A stretch of 64,000 nt of DNA from Lampris incognitus (Eukaryota > Chordata > Actinopteri > Lampriformes > Lampridae): positions 49,003,843-49,067,842 of the forward strand of contig NC_079215.1 in the NCBI RefSeq assembly GCF_029633865.1, given 5' to 3'. The translations under genes and the position numbers were made by a program. This document shows, one piece after another, positions 47,727 to 58,358 of this stretch (within the stretch, counting starts at the first letter, position 1; each line of letters opens with the position of its first letter). The notes beneath the pieces were generated by a model. That model was not told the DNA's origin, did not search any database, and saw only the letters and a program-made list of their open reading frames with translations.

Positions 47727-48001
47727 CCCCCCACTTTCTCTCTTGTTCTCTCGCTCTGTGTCATTATGTCTGATTGCCCCAAAACTTCTTGTTCAGTTTC
47801 CCCTCATCTGGGCTCTGCTCTGTTCTGTCCTGTCATTCTGGTCATCTGTCTTGCTCAGTGCATTGCAACACAATCCTGTGACACCAGGTGGCAGTCAAGC
47901 ATACCCATTTGTTATCCATTAATCCCCTCACTTAAGTGCATACTTCCTATACTTGTACATACAACATTTGAGGAAAGCAGGTCCCTGGAGAAGGAGTGGA
48001 T

Positions 48002-48002
<1 letters not shown>

Positions 48003-48078
<76 letters not shown>
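48003..48078. repeat. (GT)n microsatellite
   Basis: About 38 GT units directly before a LINE 3' end. Confidence 0.96.
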
Positions 48079-48079
<1 letters not shown>

Positions 48080-48300
48080 CAATTTTGCTGAAAACAAGAA
48101 CAGACCCAGAAAGGAGCGAGTTACTAGAAAGGCCCAAACCACATCCTCTTCTTCACACCCTTGCCCACATTGCCCCAAAATATGCAGCTCCAGGATCGGC
48201 CTCTATGACCACCCGAAGACCCACAAAGACCCAGGAGGAGGTTGGTCATACTCACCGAGGATAATGATGATGATGATGATGATGACGACGATGACGATGA
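48080..48300 (+). mobile_element. LINE 3' end with C2H2 finger and (GAT)n tail
   Basis: The frame reads HPCPHCPKICSSRIGLYDH, then PKTHKDPGG, and ends in a (GAT)n tract at 48260-48300. The same protein end (SSRIGLYTHLRTQRD) and a GAT tail recur at 54737-55203. C-terminal CxxC...H...H fingers of this type occur in several LINE proteins. The clade was not fixed. Confidence 0.6.
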
Positions 48301-48935
48301 TGTTCCATTTTATTGTGATGGTTCAGCAGCAGTCTTCAGATATTGGCTTTTTTTTCTAATCTTCTGCTGGAGAAGTTAAGAGTCAGGTACACCAACGCCT
48401 TGTCTGAGAGGGGAACTAACGACAAAGGTCTATTCAGCACAACCATCACCCAATCCATTGCCATAAAAGGGCGATGAGGTGTAAAAGCTTCTTTTATTCT
48501 AATTTTCCACAGAGCACTACAAGAGTAATATCTCTACCGTGGGGCTTCCTAAAAGCAATCTGCTGCCTGAGACTAGTTTCAGGAGGCTCTTGATATTTCA
48601 AGACGTTTGCTTGGAGATAATTACATTTTTTGTCGGCGTTCTGCAGAGATGAGGCAAGGTTTTGTTTTCGTGTTTATTAATAAGTGGAGGCTGATTATAG
48701 AGCGCACTTGTAAAATGAATTCGCTTTTTTTTCCCCACTAAGCCTCGAAAATATGCCAAGGGATGAAATGTTGCGTCGCTTGTTGGGAGGGTGTTATGTT
48801 ATATCTGCCTCAATAGCAGTTTAAAAATCTACAAATTTGTGTAAGTAATGCAAGCCTAACAAGTTAGCACATTGTGTGTCAAAGTTACTCTACATTTGTA
48901 CCGTAAAAGGTTACACAGATCAGTGTTAGCAAATT
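48301..48935. other. No gene seen
   Basis: Unique-looking intronic sequence. Confidence 0.45.
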
Positions 48936-48945
48936 ACACTTCCTT

Positions 48946-49401
48946 ATGTTTTTTTTTGGGTGGGGGGGGGTGTTTCCCCCTTTTCTCCCCAATTGTATCC
49001 GGCCAATTACCCCACTCTCCCTGCCATCCCGGTCGCTGTTCCACCCCCTCTGCCAATCCTGGGAGGGCTGCACACTACCACATGCCTCCTCTGATACATG
49101 TGGAGTCGCCAGCCGCTTCTTTTCACCTGACAGTGAGGAGTTTCGCCAGGGGGACGTAGCACGTGGGAGGATCACGCTATTCCCCTCATTCCTCCTCCCC
49201 CCTGAACAGGCGCCCCCGACCGACCAGAGGAGGCGCTAGTGCAGCGACAAGGACACATACCCACATCCGGCTTCCCGCCCGCAGACACGGCCAAATGTGC
49301 CTGTAGGGACGCCCAAGCAAGCCGGAGGTAACATGGGGATTTGAACCGGCGATCCCCGTGTTGGTATGAAACGGAATAGACCGCTACGCCAACCGGACGC
49401 C
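48946..49401 (-). mobile_element. tRNA-derived SINE copy D, full length
   Basis: Same family as copies A-C and E-F, minus strand. The tRNA-like head is at 49401-49320 with B box GGTTCAAATCC. An imperfect target duplication ACACTTCCTT at 48936-48945 matches ACACTTCCCTT at 49402-49412. Confidence 0.93.
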
Positions 49402-49412
49402 ACACTTCCCTT

Positions 49413-50335
49413 GTAAGTGTGCAGCAACACTTGGCATTCAGCTCACGCAGAAAAACAACAACTTTTGCATGTTCTCTCAGTCGCAACCATGTCTGACACT
49501 TCCATAATGGATGCATACTGAAATGACATATTTAAGGTTCCTCCCGTGTACTGTTAACTATGCTTTCCTCTCTGCAGGATGCTGTCATTTCAACACCAGC
49601 CCCCATTCACACGTTTCCATGCTCTCTAAGCAGATTTGACTTTACAGGTTGACTTTTGTGCCATCTGGCCATTACACACAGGCCGTGGGGGGGGGGGTGC
49701 AAGCAGCACTTCTGACAGCTAGCTCAAGTGCTAACACTCATGTACAAGGTCACTGCTGGGCTCCCAGAGACGTTAGGGATACGATGACAAAATGTGAAAT
49801 GTATTTCTCACTGCCCTCCCCTGGCACTCACATATATGCTATGCGGGACTGTTCTGCAACTAAATGTGAAACTAGTTGAGCTTTTGATAACTGTGGTTTT
49901 ACGACTGATTTTTTTTCAAAATAAGTGTCATGTTAGCATCTTTAATTGCTCACTAACTTCATACCCTTTGAAGTAACGAGTTATGTGCATGAGAGATTAA
50001 TTACATGGCCTGGTATATCCTTTTGGTTTGGCAGGGCGGGGGGGTCAGCCAGCGGGTGATCATCATCTTTAATCTCCTCCCTGTTATGAGCTCCATCATA
50101 AGAGTCCAGCACCTACATGCACCCTGGCCGAGTTCAAAAGCAAAGTCAGTTCAGGTGTTATTGTATAACAGTCCCAGCTCATTTGTCATGCTCATAGTCA
50201 GTAATGAAAAGGCAAAGTGGCCGCATAAAACTTAACACACACTTGCACCTTGGCACTGATAAGGGCATGTCGTCTAGGGTGAATGAGCATGCTCACCAGT
50301 ATATAGGAATAGCCAACACAATGTATTCTTAGCCC
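49413..50335. other. No gene seen
   Basis: Unique-looking intronic sequence; G-runs at 49686 and 50038. Confidence 0.45.
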
Positions 50336-50445
50336 CCCCCCCCCCCCCAGTTCAGGGATGGCAGTTCCCTCTTCACTTAGATGGCCTGTTTGATTCCCTG
50401 TTCAGACCAGTGTCCCTCCCTATCAAAGATGTGCACATTCTTAAC
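50336..50445 (-). mobile_element. Inverted Penelope-like 3' fragment
   Basis: Reverse complement of the GIY-YIG gene's end (about 51415-51530). On the minus strand it reads like VHIFDREGHWSEQGIKQAI, then a GGGATGG...GGGG stretch. It sits just upstream of, and opposite in orientation to, the main element. Confidence 0.8.
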
Positions 50446-50479
50446 CTGTTGGTAGTAATGAACATCAAATTCAGAACAC

Positions 50480-51190
50480 TATGGATTTTGTGGATAGGGT
50501 GAGGGACATCATGATGCAGGTGGCTGAAACAATGGCCTGTTGTGATATTACATCTCTCTTCACACGCGCTCCTGTTGATGATGCAGTGGAGGTGGTCTGT
50601 ATTAAATTATAGGACAATCCCACCCTTATCAATAGGGCCACCCTTAACACTGACCAAGTGTGTCTGCTCCTGAAGCCGTGTCTTCAGTCCACGTACTTCA
50701 CATACAGGGAGCAGTACTACAGGCATGGGTGTGTTATGGGCTCCCCAATTTCACCTGTAGTGGCCAACTTGTATATGGAGGCAGTGGAAAAGAGGGCTCT
50801 GTTGTCCTATCCAGGAATACCAACTAGCAATTGGTTCAGACACCTGGGTTAAAATTAAATCTCAGGATGTACCTTATTTCACCAACCATATTAACTCGGT
50901 GGACAACCACATCAAGTTCACCAGGGAGGATGTGAAAAATTACAGGTTAGCCTTCTTAGACTATGAAATTGCAATTGGTGATGAGGGACATTTGATTGTT
51001 AATGTTTACTGTAAACTAACACATACTGATCAGTACTTAAGGTTTGACTCTCATCATCCACTGGAGCACCAACTAGGAGTCATCAGGACGCTGTACCACC
51101 GAGCTGACAACGTCCCCACTGACACAGCAGCCAGGGAAGGGGCAAAAACCCACATTAAACAGGCCCTGGTTAAGTATGGTTATCCTAACT
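50480..51190 (+). pseudogene. Penelope-like reverse transcriptase, active site deleted
   Basis: Reads MDFVDRVRDIMMQVAETMAC and DITSLFTRAPVDDAVEVV, then after a stop LLKPCLQSTYFTYREQYY and CVMGSPISPVVANLYMEAVE. At about 50844 NWFR is followed directly by TWVK in another frame, so the expected catalytic YVDD is lost through a short deletion. The rest is NSVDNHIKFTREDVKNYRL, THTDQYLRFDSHHPLEHQLG and IRTLYHRADNVP. It cannot be an active RT. Confidence 0.88.
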
Positions 51191-51192
51191 AG

Positions 51193-51498
51193 GTGTTTTT
51201 CAAAGCCAGGAAGATGCCCAAAGAGTGCACCAGCAAGCACAAACATAGCAATATAGTGTATGCTGTTAAGTGCCGGGAGGATTGTCATGACTTGTACATC
51301 AGGGAAACCAAACACACACTGGCCAAGAGGATGGCACAACACAGGAGAGCTAACACGTCAGGCCAGGACTCCACAGTTTACACCCATCTACAGGCCAGTG
51401 GCCACTCTTTCAAGAATGAGGATGTGCACATCCTTGATAAGGAGGAATGCTGGTTTGAACGGGGAGTCAAAAAGGCCATTTATGTGAAGAGGGAATAG
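51193..51498 (+). pseudogene. Penelope-like GIY-YIG endonuclease domain
   Basis: The frame reads NIVYAVKCREDCHDLYIRET, then KRMAQHRRAN, HLQASGHSF and EECWFERGVKKAIYVK. These are the landmarks of the GIY-YIG domain of fish Penelope-like elements. VYA stands for the GIY part, and YIG is changed to YIR. The separation from the RT by a stop at 51190 marks a decayed copy, although this segment has stayed open for 101 residues. Confidence 0.88.
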
Positions 51499-51684
51499 CC
51501 ATCCCTGAACCGGGGGGGGGGGGGTACATGCTGTGATTGCAACTATTCCCCAATCCTTTGTGAATAGTACACATGGCCATTGCAAGTCTAGTAAATGGTC
51601 ACAGCAATTTGCATATGAAACTGATCGTTGGTTTTGGTCGTTATGCAATTGTGCTGTTTATAAGGGTGGGGATACCTGCAGTCA

Positions 51685-51731
51685 GTTGAGACTGACGAAG
51701 TCACTTAGATGAGTGATGAATTGTTTCTCCC
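51685..51731 (+). ncRNA. Degenerate hammerhead-like motif in Penelope-like 3' region
   Basis: CTGACGA (51692-51698), then a 6-bp stem GTCACT/AGTGAT around TAGATG, then GAA (51718-51720). GAGA and TCTC can pair outside. This is the CUGANGA-stem II-GAA layout of a hammerhead ribozyme. The base after GAA is T rather than A, and stem III is weak, so activity is doubtful. Penelope-like elements are known to carry hammerheads in their terminal regions. Confidence 0.5.
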
Positions 51732-51780
51732 ACCAAATGTCTCCAGATGAACTGATTCAACTTTCTTTGATTTCCTTACC

Positions 51781-52097
51781 TGGACCATTGAGCATGCATC
51801 AAGACATAGCCAAGAGGTAGATAGCGTCAGTGAAGCAGCCACCAACTATTGTGAGTAAGAGGATGATGTCGGTAATAGGGTAGACGTTCTGCATTTATCC
51901 CGGATACCAGGATTTGAACCCACGGTGACTTCTGTGTGGGACTGTGGGGTCTACTTCTACAGAACCAGAACCAAAAACACAGGTTGCTGGAAATGAAGGG
52001 GAAGCCTGCGAGAGTGTCACTGACCCCCGGAGCTACAATGATTCAGGAAAATTACGGCTATAAAGAGAGAAAACATTTTTCGAGCACTGGCAGGTGT
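51781..52097. other. No gene; short tRNA-like B box
   Basis: The minus strand has GGGTTCAAATCCTGG (complement of about 51910-51924), but I saw no matching A box at the right distance. Confidence 0.4.
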
Positions 52098-52115
52098 TGA
52101 CAGCACTACATTTTT

Positions 52116-52502
52116 TTTTATTATTTATTTCTGATTTTTCCCTTTTTCTCCCAATTTAGTGGCCAATCGATCCCTATTTTAGTTGAAACCCCCACCCTTG
52201 TACTGCATGCGCTCGCCAACTGCACCTCTCCGGCCGGCAGTCTCGAAGCAGACGCCTCCCCACTTTCGTGACAAGGCGACTCCAGGCCGAACCACTGCTT
52301 TTTCCAACACACACAGAGATGCATTCATGTGACGAACACAAGCCGACTCCGCCCCCCTCCCGAAGACAGCATTGCCAATTATCGCTGCTTCATCGAGTCC
52401 GGCCATAGTCGGATCTGACGAGACCGAGGCGCGAACCCCGGTCCCCAGGGGGCAACTGCATCGACACAAAGCAGATGCTTAGAGCGCTACGCCACCACGG
52501 AC
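52116..52502 (-). mobile_element. Second tRNA-derived SINE family, full length
   Basis: The minus-strand head has A-box-like TGGCGTAGCGCTCTAAGCA and B-box-like GGGGTTCGCGCCTCGG. The tail ends in poly-T on the plus strand. The target duplication TGACAGCA(C/T)TACATTTTT flanks it (52098-52115 and 52503-52520, one mismatch). It is distinct from the copy A-F family. Confidence 0.9.
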
Positions 52503-52520
52503 TGACAGCATTACATTTTT

Positions 52521-54617
52521 AAAATGTATGTCAGCTAGATTCAGAAGACTTCCCAGACTTTTTGTTATACTCTAAAGCAGCAAGTGGATGTGAGAAAGTG
52601 AAAAGAGACTGGCTTTTGTTGAGCAAATGTAAGAAGTCTACTGTGTTCCATGCATTCTCTTTTCTGATGAATTAGAGAAGTCTACAAGTGCTCTTAATAG
52701 CCAAGAGGGGTTTAGGGTGTCCACAACGAACTGGCAGAAACTACAGCAACTTACCAGAGCATGATAAAAGCAGCCCGCATAAACACTGCTACTGGAAGTG
52801 GTGGAATCGACAGCATTCCTTGATACGTGGCACAGGTGTTGACGGCCAGTTCCATAAAGAATTCCAAAAGCAAGTGGGAAAAAAAACAAGGCTTTGTTGG
52901 GGAGACTATAAGACATAACATTATTTTTGGCATCTAGAAATCTAGCTTTCAGAGGCGACACCAGTGAGCTTGGTGATGATCATAATGTTTTTTTTAGGGC
53001 TACTCGAATTTATTGCAAAATATGATTCTGTCATGCAAGAGCATCTAGAAACAGTCAATAAATATAAACATAGCAGGGAAAGGCTCCCAGCACACTATGT
53101 CTCATGGCACTCTCAGAATTAATTCATTGAATTGTGTGGAAATCACGGTCACACCATTCCCAGGGAAAGACTCCCTGTCAATCTATTTCTCTATAATACG
53201 TGATGGCACTCCAGCTATAGCACATGTTGAGCAGAACATCCTGCTTCTGAGGTACATGTGTAAACACGATGCACATGGCAGAGGATGAACAATAAATGAA
53301 CATTTTGAATTTGTAGACCGCAAAAAAGAAAGGAAAATAAATCACCAGCATGATGGAGGAATCTCCAAAGGCATGGAAATGATCTCACTGACTGCCATGG
53401 ACAAGGGTATGATAATGGAAGTAATATGTCAGGAAAAGTTAAAGGTGTGCAAGCCCAAATTATCCAAGTAAATGCTTTGGCCACATTTTCCCCCTGCACA
53501 TCACATACATATGCTGTCCAGTCATGTAAGGCAATATCAGCTTATTTTGGATGTGCAAATCACCTTTACACAGTGTTTAGTCCAGACCGGTGGTCTGTGT
53601 TGAAGGAAAAGAGGGGATGCTCTCTCCACCGCCTGAGTGATACACGATGGAGTGCGTGTATTGAAGCAGTAAGACCTATTGCTCGCCACCTCCCCAGTGT
53701 GACTGAAGCACTTGATTGCATTATATCCTCCTGTAAATTATCCAACGAGGCCTTATCAGATGGGAAATGACTGAGAGAATATTTAACATCATTCACAGCA
53801 GTTGCCATGTGCACTTGTACAAGTACTAGAACATACTGAAGGCAGGAATTTGCTCCTGCAGAGTGGCAGCCTATCTTTGCATCAGGAAGCAGCAAACACT
53901 GAAGCTCTACATCAGGAAATAACTTCTTTGAGAAATAAGTGGGATTCAATGTTTGCTGAAGCTCAAAATATAGTCCATGCAATTGGCATCCCACCTGTGC
54001 TCACCTTCACCCATAGCAGGCAGAGAAAGCACCAGCACACTGAAGAAAGGTCAGATGCACAGAAGACTCCTGATGTAACATTTAGAAATTTGTGTTGTTT
54101 CGCAGTCGACAGGATCATTGCACAGCTGACTTCCAGATTTCAGCCAATCAAGGACATTTGCAATGATTTCAAGGCAATACTCAAGTTCCAGCAGTTGAAT
54201 GAGGAGGATCTTAAGTCATCTTGTGGAAATTTGATAGCAAAATATTTCAAGGATCTATCTGAAGATTTGGAAAAACAAATGTTCCATCTGAAAAGGTTAT
54301 ACAGTGCCACGTTCTCAGGATCATCAACACCCGTGGAGTTTCTCAACCGGATTCATGACATGACGCTTGAGAGCATTTACGGTGATATTTGCATTGCACT
54401 AAGGATATTTTGCACTTTACGAGTAACTGTGGCAGGAGGAGAGAGATCCTTCAGTAAACTGAAAATAATGAAGAATTACTTATGCTCCACAATGAGCCAG
54501 GAAAGGCTCAATAACCTGGCAGTACTAGCCACTGGGTGTGAACTGGCTAAACAGATGGACTTTAAAGTCATTATAAAGGACTTTGCATCCAGTAAGACAA
54601 GGAAGATGGCTGTATGA
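52521..54617 (+). pseudogene. hAT-family (ZMYM-like) transposase relic with long open C-terminal part
   Basis: In order: EHDKSSPHKHCYWKWW (about 52760), LEFIAKYDSVMQEHLE (53005-53055), a DSTPDIS-like stretch, MSGKVKGVQAQI (53426), RLSDTRWSACIEAV (53625-53666), then the 271-residue frame 53802-54617. This last frame ends with GGERSFSKLKIMKNYL, CSTMSQERLNNLAVLA and KDFASSKTRKM, the hAT dimerisation domain. Stops and a frameshift near 53770 break the gene, but the 816-base C-terminal frame is open. The SINE at 52116-52502 lies at its 5' flank. Confidence 0.85.
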
Positions 54618-54736
54618 GAGGCAAAGATGAAGCCATAAGATAAGAACTTTCATTTTCTACTGAAAATTGTGTGGTGTAAGTGTAGCAGATCTTTGTTGAC
54701 CTTGGTATGTTTAAGTGTGTCAAAGAGTTCTATTAG

Positions 54737-55203
54737 TGTGTGTGTGTGTGTGTGTGTCTTCTGGATCGCCACCTTGGAGAAGCTTCTGTGTACCAATGAT
54801 CCCAAGAGCTATGCCGCCCGGAGCTTGGCTCCTGGGTCACTCAAGGCGGATAGGTCAGGGGGTGGTCCAGACCAAGCGCGATCCAACAAAGACCTCAACG
54901 GCGGAACTGGTGGAAGATGTCTCCAGGTCACAATGGCAGTGAAGGTGGATGAAGACTGCAACAGAGGGTGGTCCCCAATAGTCTTGGTTCTCCATGCCAT
55001 TGGACTCTGGCCACCTCCTGCCAAGGACCGTGTGGTGGCTGCAGGTGCATCGACAAGTCCACATAAAAAGCTGTCACGCGCGGGCATCCTCCCATTATGC
55101 AGCTCCAGGATCGGCCTCTACACCCACCTGAGGACCCAGAGGGACCTAGAGGGAGGACAGTTATACTCGACCTCGAATGACCACCGTTTATGATGATGAT
55201 GAA
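54737..55203 (+). mobile_element. LINE 3' end with finger and (GAT)n tail, longer copy
   Basis: Shares its 3' protein end with 48080-48300 (LCSSRIGLYTHLRTQRD) and ends in GATGATGATG at 55190-55202. The 5' part (54760-55060) is a UTR-like or decayed coding stretch. A (GT)n tract immediately precedes it. Confidence 0.55.
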
Positions 55204-55826
55204 GTTGGTATGTGTGTGTGCCTATGACTATGTCACTCCTGTTACTGAGTAAGTCTCTCTCAGTTTACATGTATGTGTTTGGTGGGCGAGAGAGAGCACG
55301 CCCTTGTGTTGCTATGAGTAAAATGGATTTTTTTGGGGTGGGGGCACATTCACTGGACCTTTCAGGGGGGCCTAGCCATTTCTGTGGGTGAGTCTGCCTC
55401 TGTCACGCATTTGCTCACACCCAATATGAAACAGCCAAAAGCATTTTAGAAGTTAAACTTGTTGGACTTGATTCAAGATGGATGAGGCGAGTATTTTGAT
55501 TGGCTATGTAGGATTAGTCTTAGAACTGCTTTTTCCACAAATCTATGGAAAGAGGAGAGACGTTAGGGTCGAATAGAGGATAAATAATACCAGAAGACAT
55601 ATTTTTGGCATCCAGCAAGAACTACCGATTCAGAACTGTACACCACCGAACTACCTCCCCCTTTCAGAGTAGTCCATGTGCTAAGGCTGATTTTTTTTTT
55701 TGAGTTATTTTTATTTTACCAGATAGCATCCAGGTGGGCAGTATAATGTGCAGGTTGTGATTCAGACTTCAACCTCTTAGTGTGCCTAAAGCAGCTGAGC
55801 CTCCAATGCATCCTATTGACACTGGC

Positions 55827-55828
<2 letters not shown>
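55204..55828. other. No gene seen
   Basis: Intronic, unique-looking. Confidence 0.45.

Positions 55829-55914
<86 letters not shown>
55829..55914. repeat. (GT)n microsatellite
   Basis: About 43 GT units. Confidence 0.97.
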
Positions 55915-55917
<3 letters not shown>

Positions 55918-56286
55918 ATGGGAACATGCTTCTCGTGCGGTACAACTGGTCCGTGTTTGCTGGATAGTGAGGGTCAAATGGTTGTACTAACGCGAGTTGG
56001 CCTGTTAGTGTGGCACAGCTAGCGGAGCATTGAAGAACTTAATTAGCTCGAGATGAATTGGGTATCACAACTGTCAAGTTAACTTTACTGTGGGATGGTG
56101 TTTAGCTACACAATAATCTATGGGCATGCAATGTCTCTGTGCATGTGTGTATATTTCAAGCGATGAGCCCAGACAATGGCTTAATGACTTTTGTGTTTCC
56201 AGCCTCTGGGTTGTGTGTTGTATGTGTGGGCAGGCGTGCGGGGAGATGTTTTAAGTAGGGGGGCTGCCAACTGAAACGAAAAGTAT

Positions 56287-56667
56287 TGTGGAAGAATGAG
56301 TCGAGCGGCAGAGATCTCTTTTTAATCGTAATTCCCGTGCCCCATACACCACACGACCCCGGGAGTGCTCTTCTATTCACACCGGCCAGAACGGACCAGA
56401 ACTGACAACAACGTAGCGAGTCCCCCCCCCCCCCAACGTCCCAGTTGGCGACATCAGTCACGGCGCTACAGTCAGTTAGTCGGTAAACGCTCCCCTACTT
56501 AGTCTGAGTCCAACCCCCAAAACAACAACACAAGAATAATCACAACGTGAACACCACATCATTAAAACACAATTTTCGATCTAACATTAATAGTCCCATC
56601 AGCCATTGCGCTCCCCCAGAGTAAGAACCGCCGACAGTCAGAGCGACCGCCTCCCCCGGTCGCTACA
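56287..56667 (-). mobile_element. Solo LTR with 4-bp target duplication
   Basis: 381 bp starting TGTGGAAGAATGAG and ending GGTCGCTACA (TG...CA), flanked by GTAT at 56283-56286 and 56668-56671. On the minus strand a polyadenylation-like ATTAAA lies about 40 bases before the end, which suggests minus orientation. No internal retroviral sequence adjoins, so it is a recombined solo LTR. A 4-bp duplication fits Gypsy or ERV types. Confidence 0.75.
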
Positions 56668-56671
56668 GTAT

Positions 56672-57870
56672 GACGTCATTGTGTTGTTTGTAAGGCGCGT
56701 GTGCAGCAGCTTTGGAATGGAGTGTTTACTCACTTTATTGTTAAAAATGTACATTCCACGCAGCCCCTAGCCCACTGTTTAAAATAAAGGTATGTTTTTT
56801 TTGTTTTTGTTCTTTTTCTGCATTTGTACGTTCGGAAAAGTTGGGCATACTGTTGGGTATAAGATGTTACACAGCCACCTGCCCACTACTGGGGGGGGCT
56901 CCACATACCACTAGGGGGCGCTACAGCCCCCCCCCCAACCTTTCCCGCGTTAATGTGTGTGTGTGTGTGGGGGGGGTTAAAAGCTTTGTGGAGGCCAACA
57001 CTATACATTTTGTTTCACTAGAATGGCAATAGGTGAGCTTTTACAATTAATGGATCTGCTAGTATGTACAGAATGCACCCACCGTGCATTATAAGACACA
57101 AAGCAAAACCCACCATTTGGTACATGGGAGCAGAAACAGGTGGGCTGCAGGTGGGTGAGGAGAAGCTAGGCAGGAATCGCTGCAGCAGGAGCAGGGTCTT
57201 TAATAAGAAACACAGTCGGGCAGTGCTCTGGTTAAATAGTCCCACTTGTTTAGCAGGGCTGAATGTGTATTATGAATACATGGCTGAGGTCAACCAAGTC
57301 ATCTGTCAGACTCGGCCTGTTCCTCCTCTTCATGGTGTTAACTACCAGAATTGAAATGTGTAGATTTATTTCCTTCTTCCATTTTTTTTCTTTTTGCACA
57401 GTATAGGATTCAGATTTCAAATTTAATGTATGGTCCATCAGATTCAATAGGGTCAAGGCGCATGAGGAAAAACATTTCATGAAAAATACATGAAAAGCTT
57501 ACTACTACAATGGCAGTTAACATGACACCACTATCGTTTTCCTGAGGGCCTCTGGCAAACCTTCTGAGTAAATATTTTACTGGAGTCAAATGAGTCAGGC
57601 CCATCACGGCCAGTTTGTCATCATCCTGGGCCAACAGTTCAAATTATGTACATGACAGGGAAAATTCATATTTGAGTGAGTGAATAATGTGCCCGGGTGC
57701 TAATTAGAAAGCATCATATTACAGGATAATTTGACCCTCATGAATATTTATGAATATCAACACTTGCTGCAGTGCAATGAGTGCAGCCAGTAGGTTATTT
57801 GCTGACGTTTAAAGACGGGGAAAGATAAACTCCTTTTCCACCACTTGTGTGTTTAACCATACACAGCAGC
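56672..57870. other. Intronic DNA, possible conserved non-coding block
   Basis: No coding feature. 57650-57790 is free of repeats and rich in homeodomain- and octamer-like words (GCTAATTAG, CATGAATATTTATGAAT), the texture of a conserved enhancer, but conservation cannot be judged from one sequence. Confidence 0.3.
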
Positions 57871-57882
57871 GATGCCTTTCCT

Positions 57883-58346
57883 GGGGACGTCTGGGTGGTT
57901 GGCAGTCTATTCCGTTGCCTACCAACACGGGGCTCGCCGGTTCGAATCCCTGCGTTACCTCCAGCTTGGTCAGGCGTCCCTACAGATACAATTGGCTGTG
58001 TCTGTGGGTGGGAAGCCGGATGTGGGTATGTCTCCTGGTCGCTGCACTAGTGCCTCCTCTGGTTGGTTGGGGCGTCTGTTTTGCGGGGAAGGGAAACTGG
58101 GGGGAATAGCGTGATCCTCCCACGTGCAACGTCCCCCTGGCGAAACTCCTCACTGTCAGGTGAAAAGAAGTGGCTGGCGACTCCACATGTATCGGAGGAG
58201 GCATGTGGTAGTCTGCAGCCCTCCTCGGATCGGCAGAGGGGGTGGAGCAGCGACCGGGACGGCTCCAATGAGTGGGGTAATTACAAGTACAATTGGGGAG
58301 AAAAGGGGGGGGGGGAATCCAAAAAAAAAAGAGAGAAACTAACAGA
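57883..58346 (+). mobile_element. tRNA-derived SINE copy E, full length
   Basis: Well-preserved head with B box GGTTCGAATCC, family body and G/A-rich tail. The target duplication GATGC(C/A)TTTCCT lies at 57871-57882 and 58347-58358. Confidence 0.95.
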
Positions 58347-58358
58347 GATGCATTTCCT

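Larger units (their letters stand above)
50446..51780 (+). mobile_element. Penelope-like element, 5'-truncated
   Basis: A plus-strand RT followed by a GIY-YIG endonuclease is the defining gene order of Penelope-like elements. The 3' part (51500-51780) is non-coding and contains a hammerhead-like motif. The coding region has stops and frameshifts. Confidence 0.9.

Noticed and set aside
47912..48264. Cys-Val, Thr-His and Met-repeat frames over GT and GAT tracts (also at 55780-56022, 23870, 44457)
   Set aside because: Simple-repeat translation without any flanking domain, apart from the LINE finger at 48130-48200.
51900..51930. Possible tRNA gene from the B-box-like GGGTTCAAATCC on the minus strand
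   Set aside because: No A box at tRNA spacing and no cloverleaf could be drawn.
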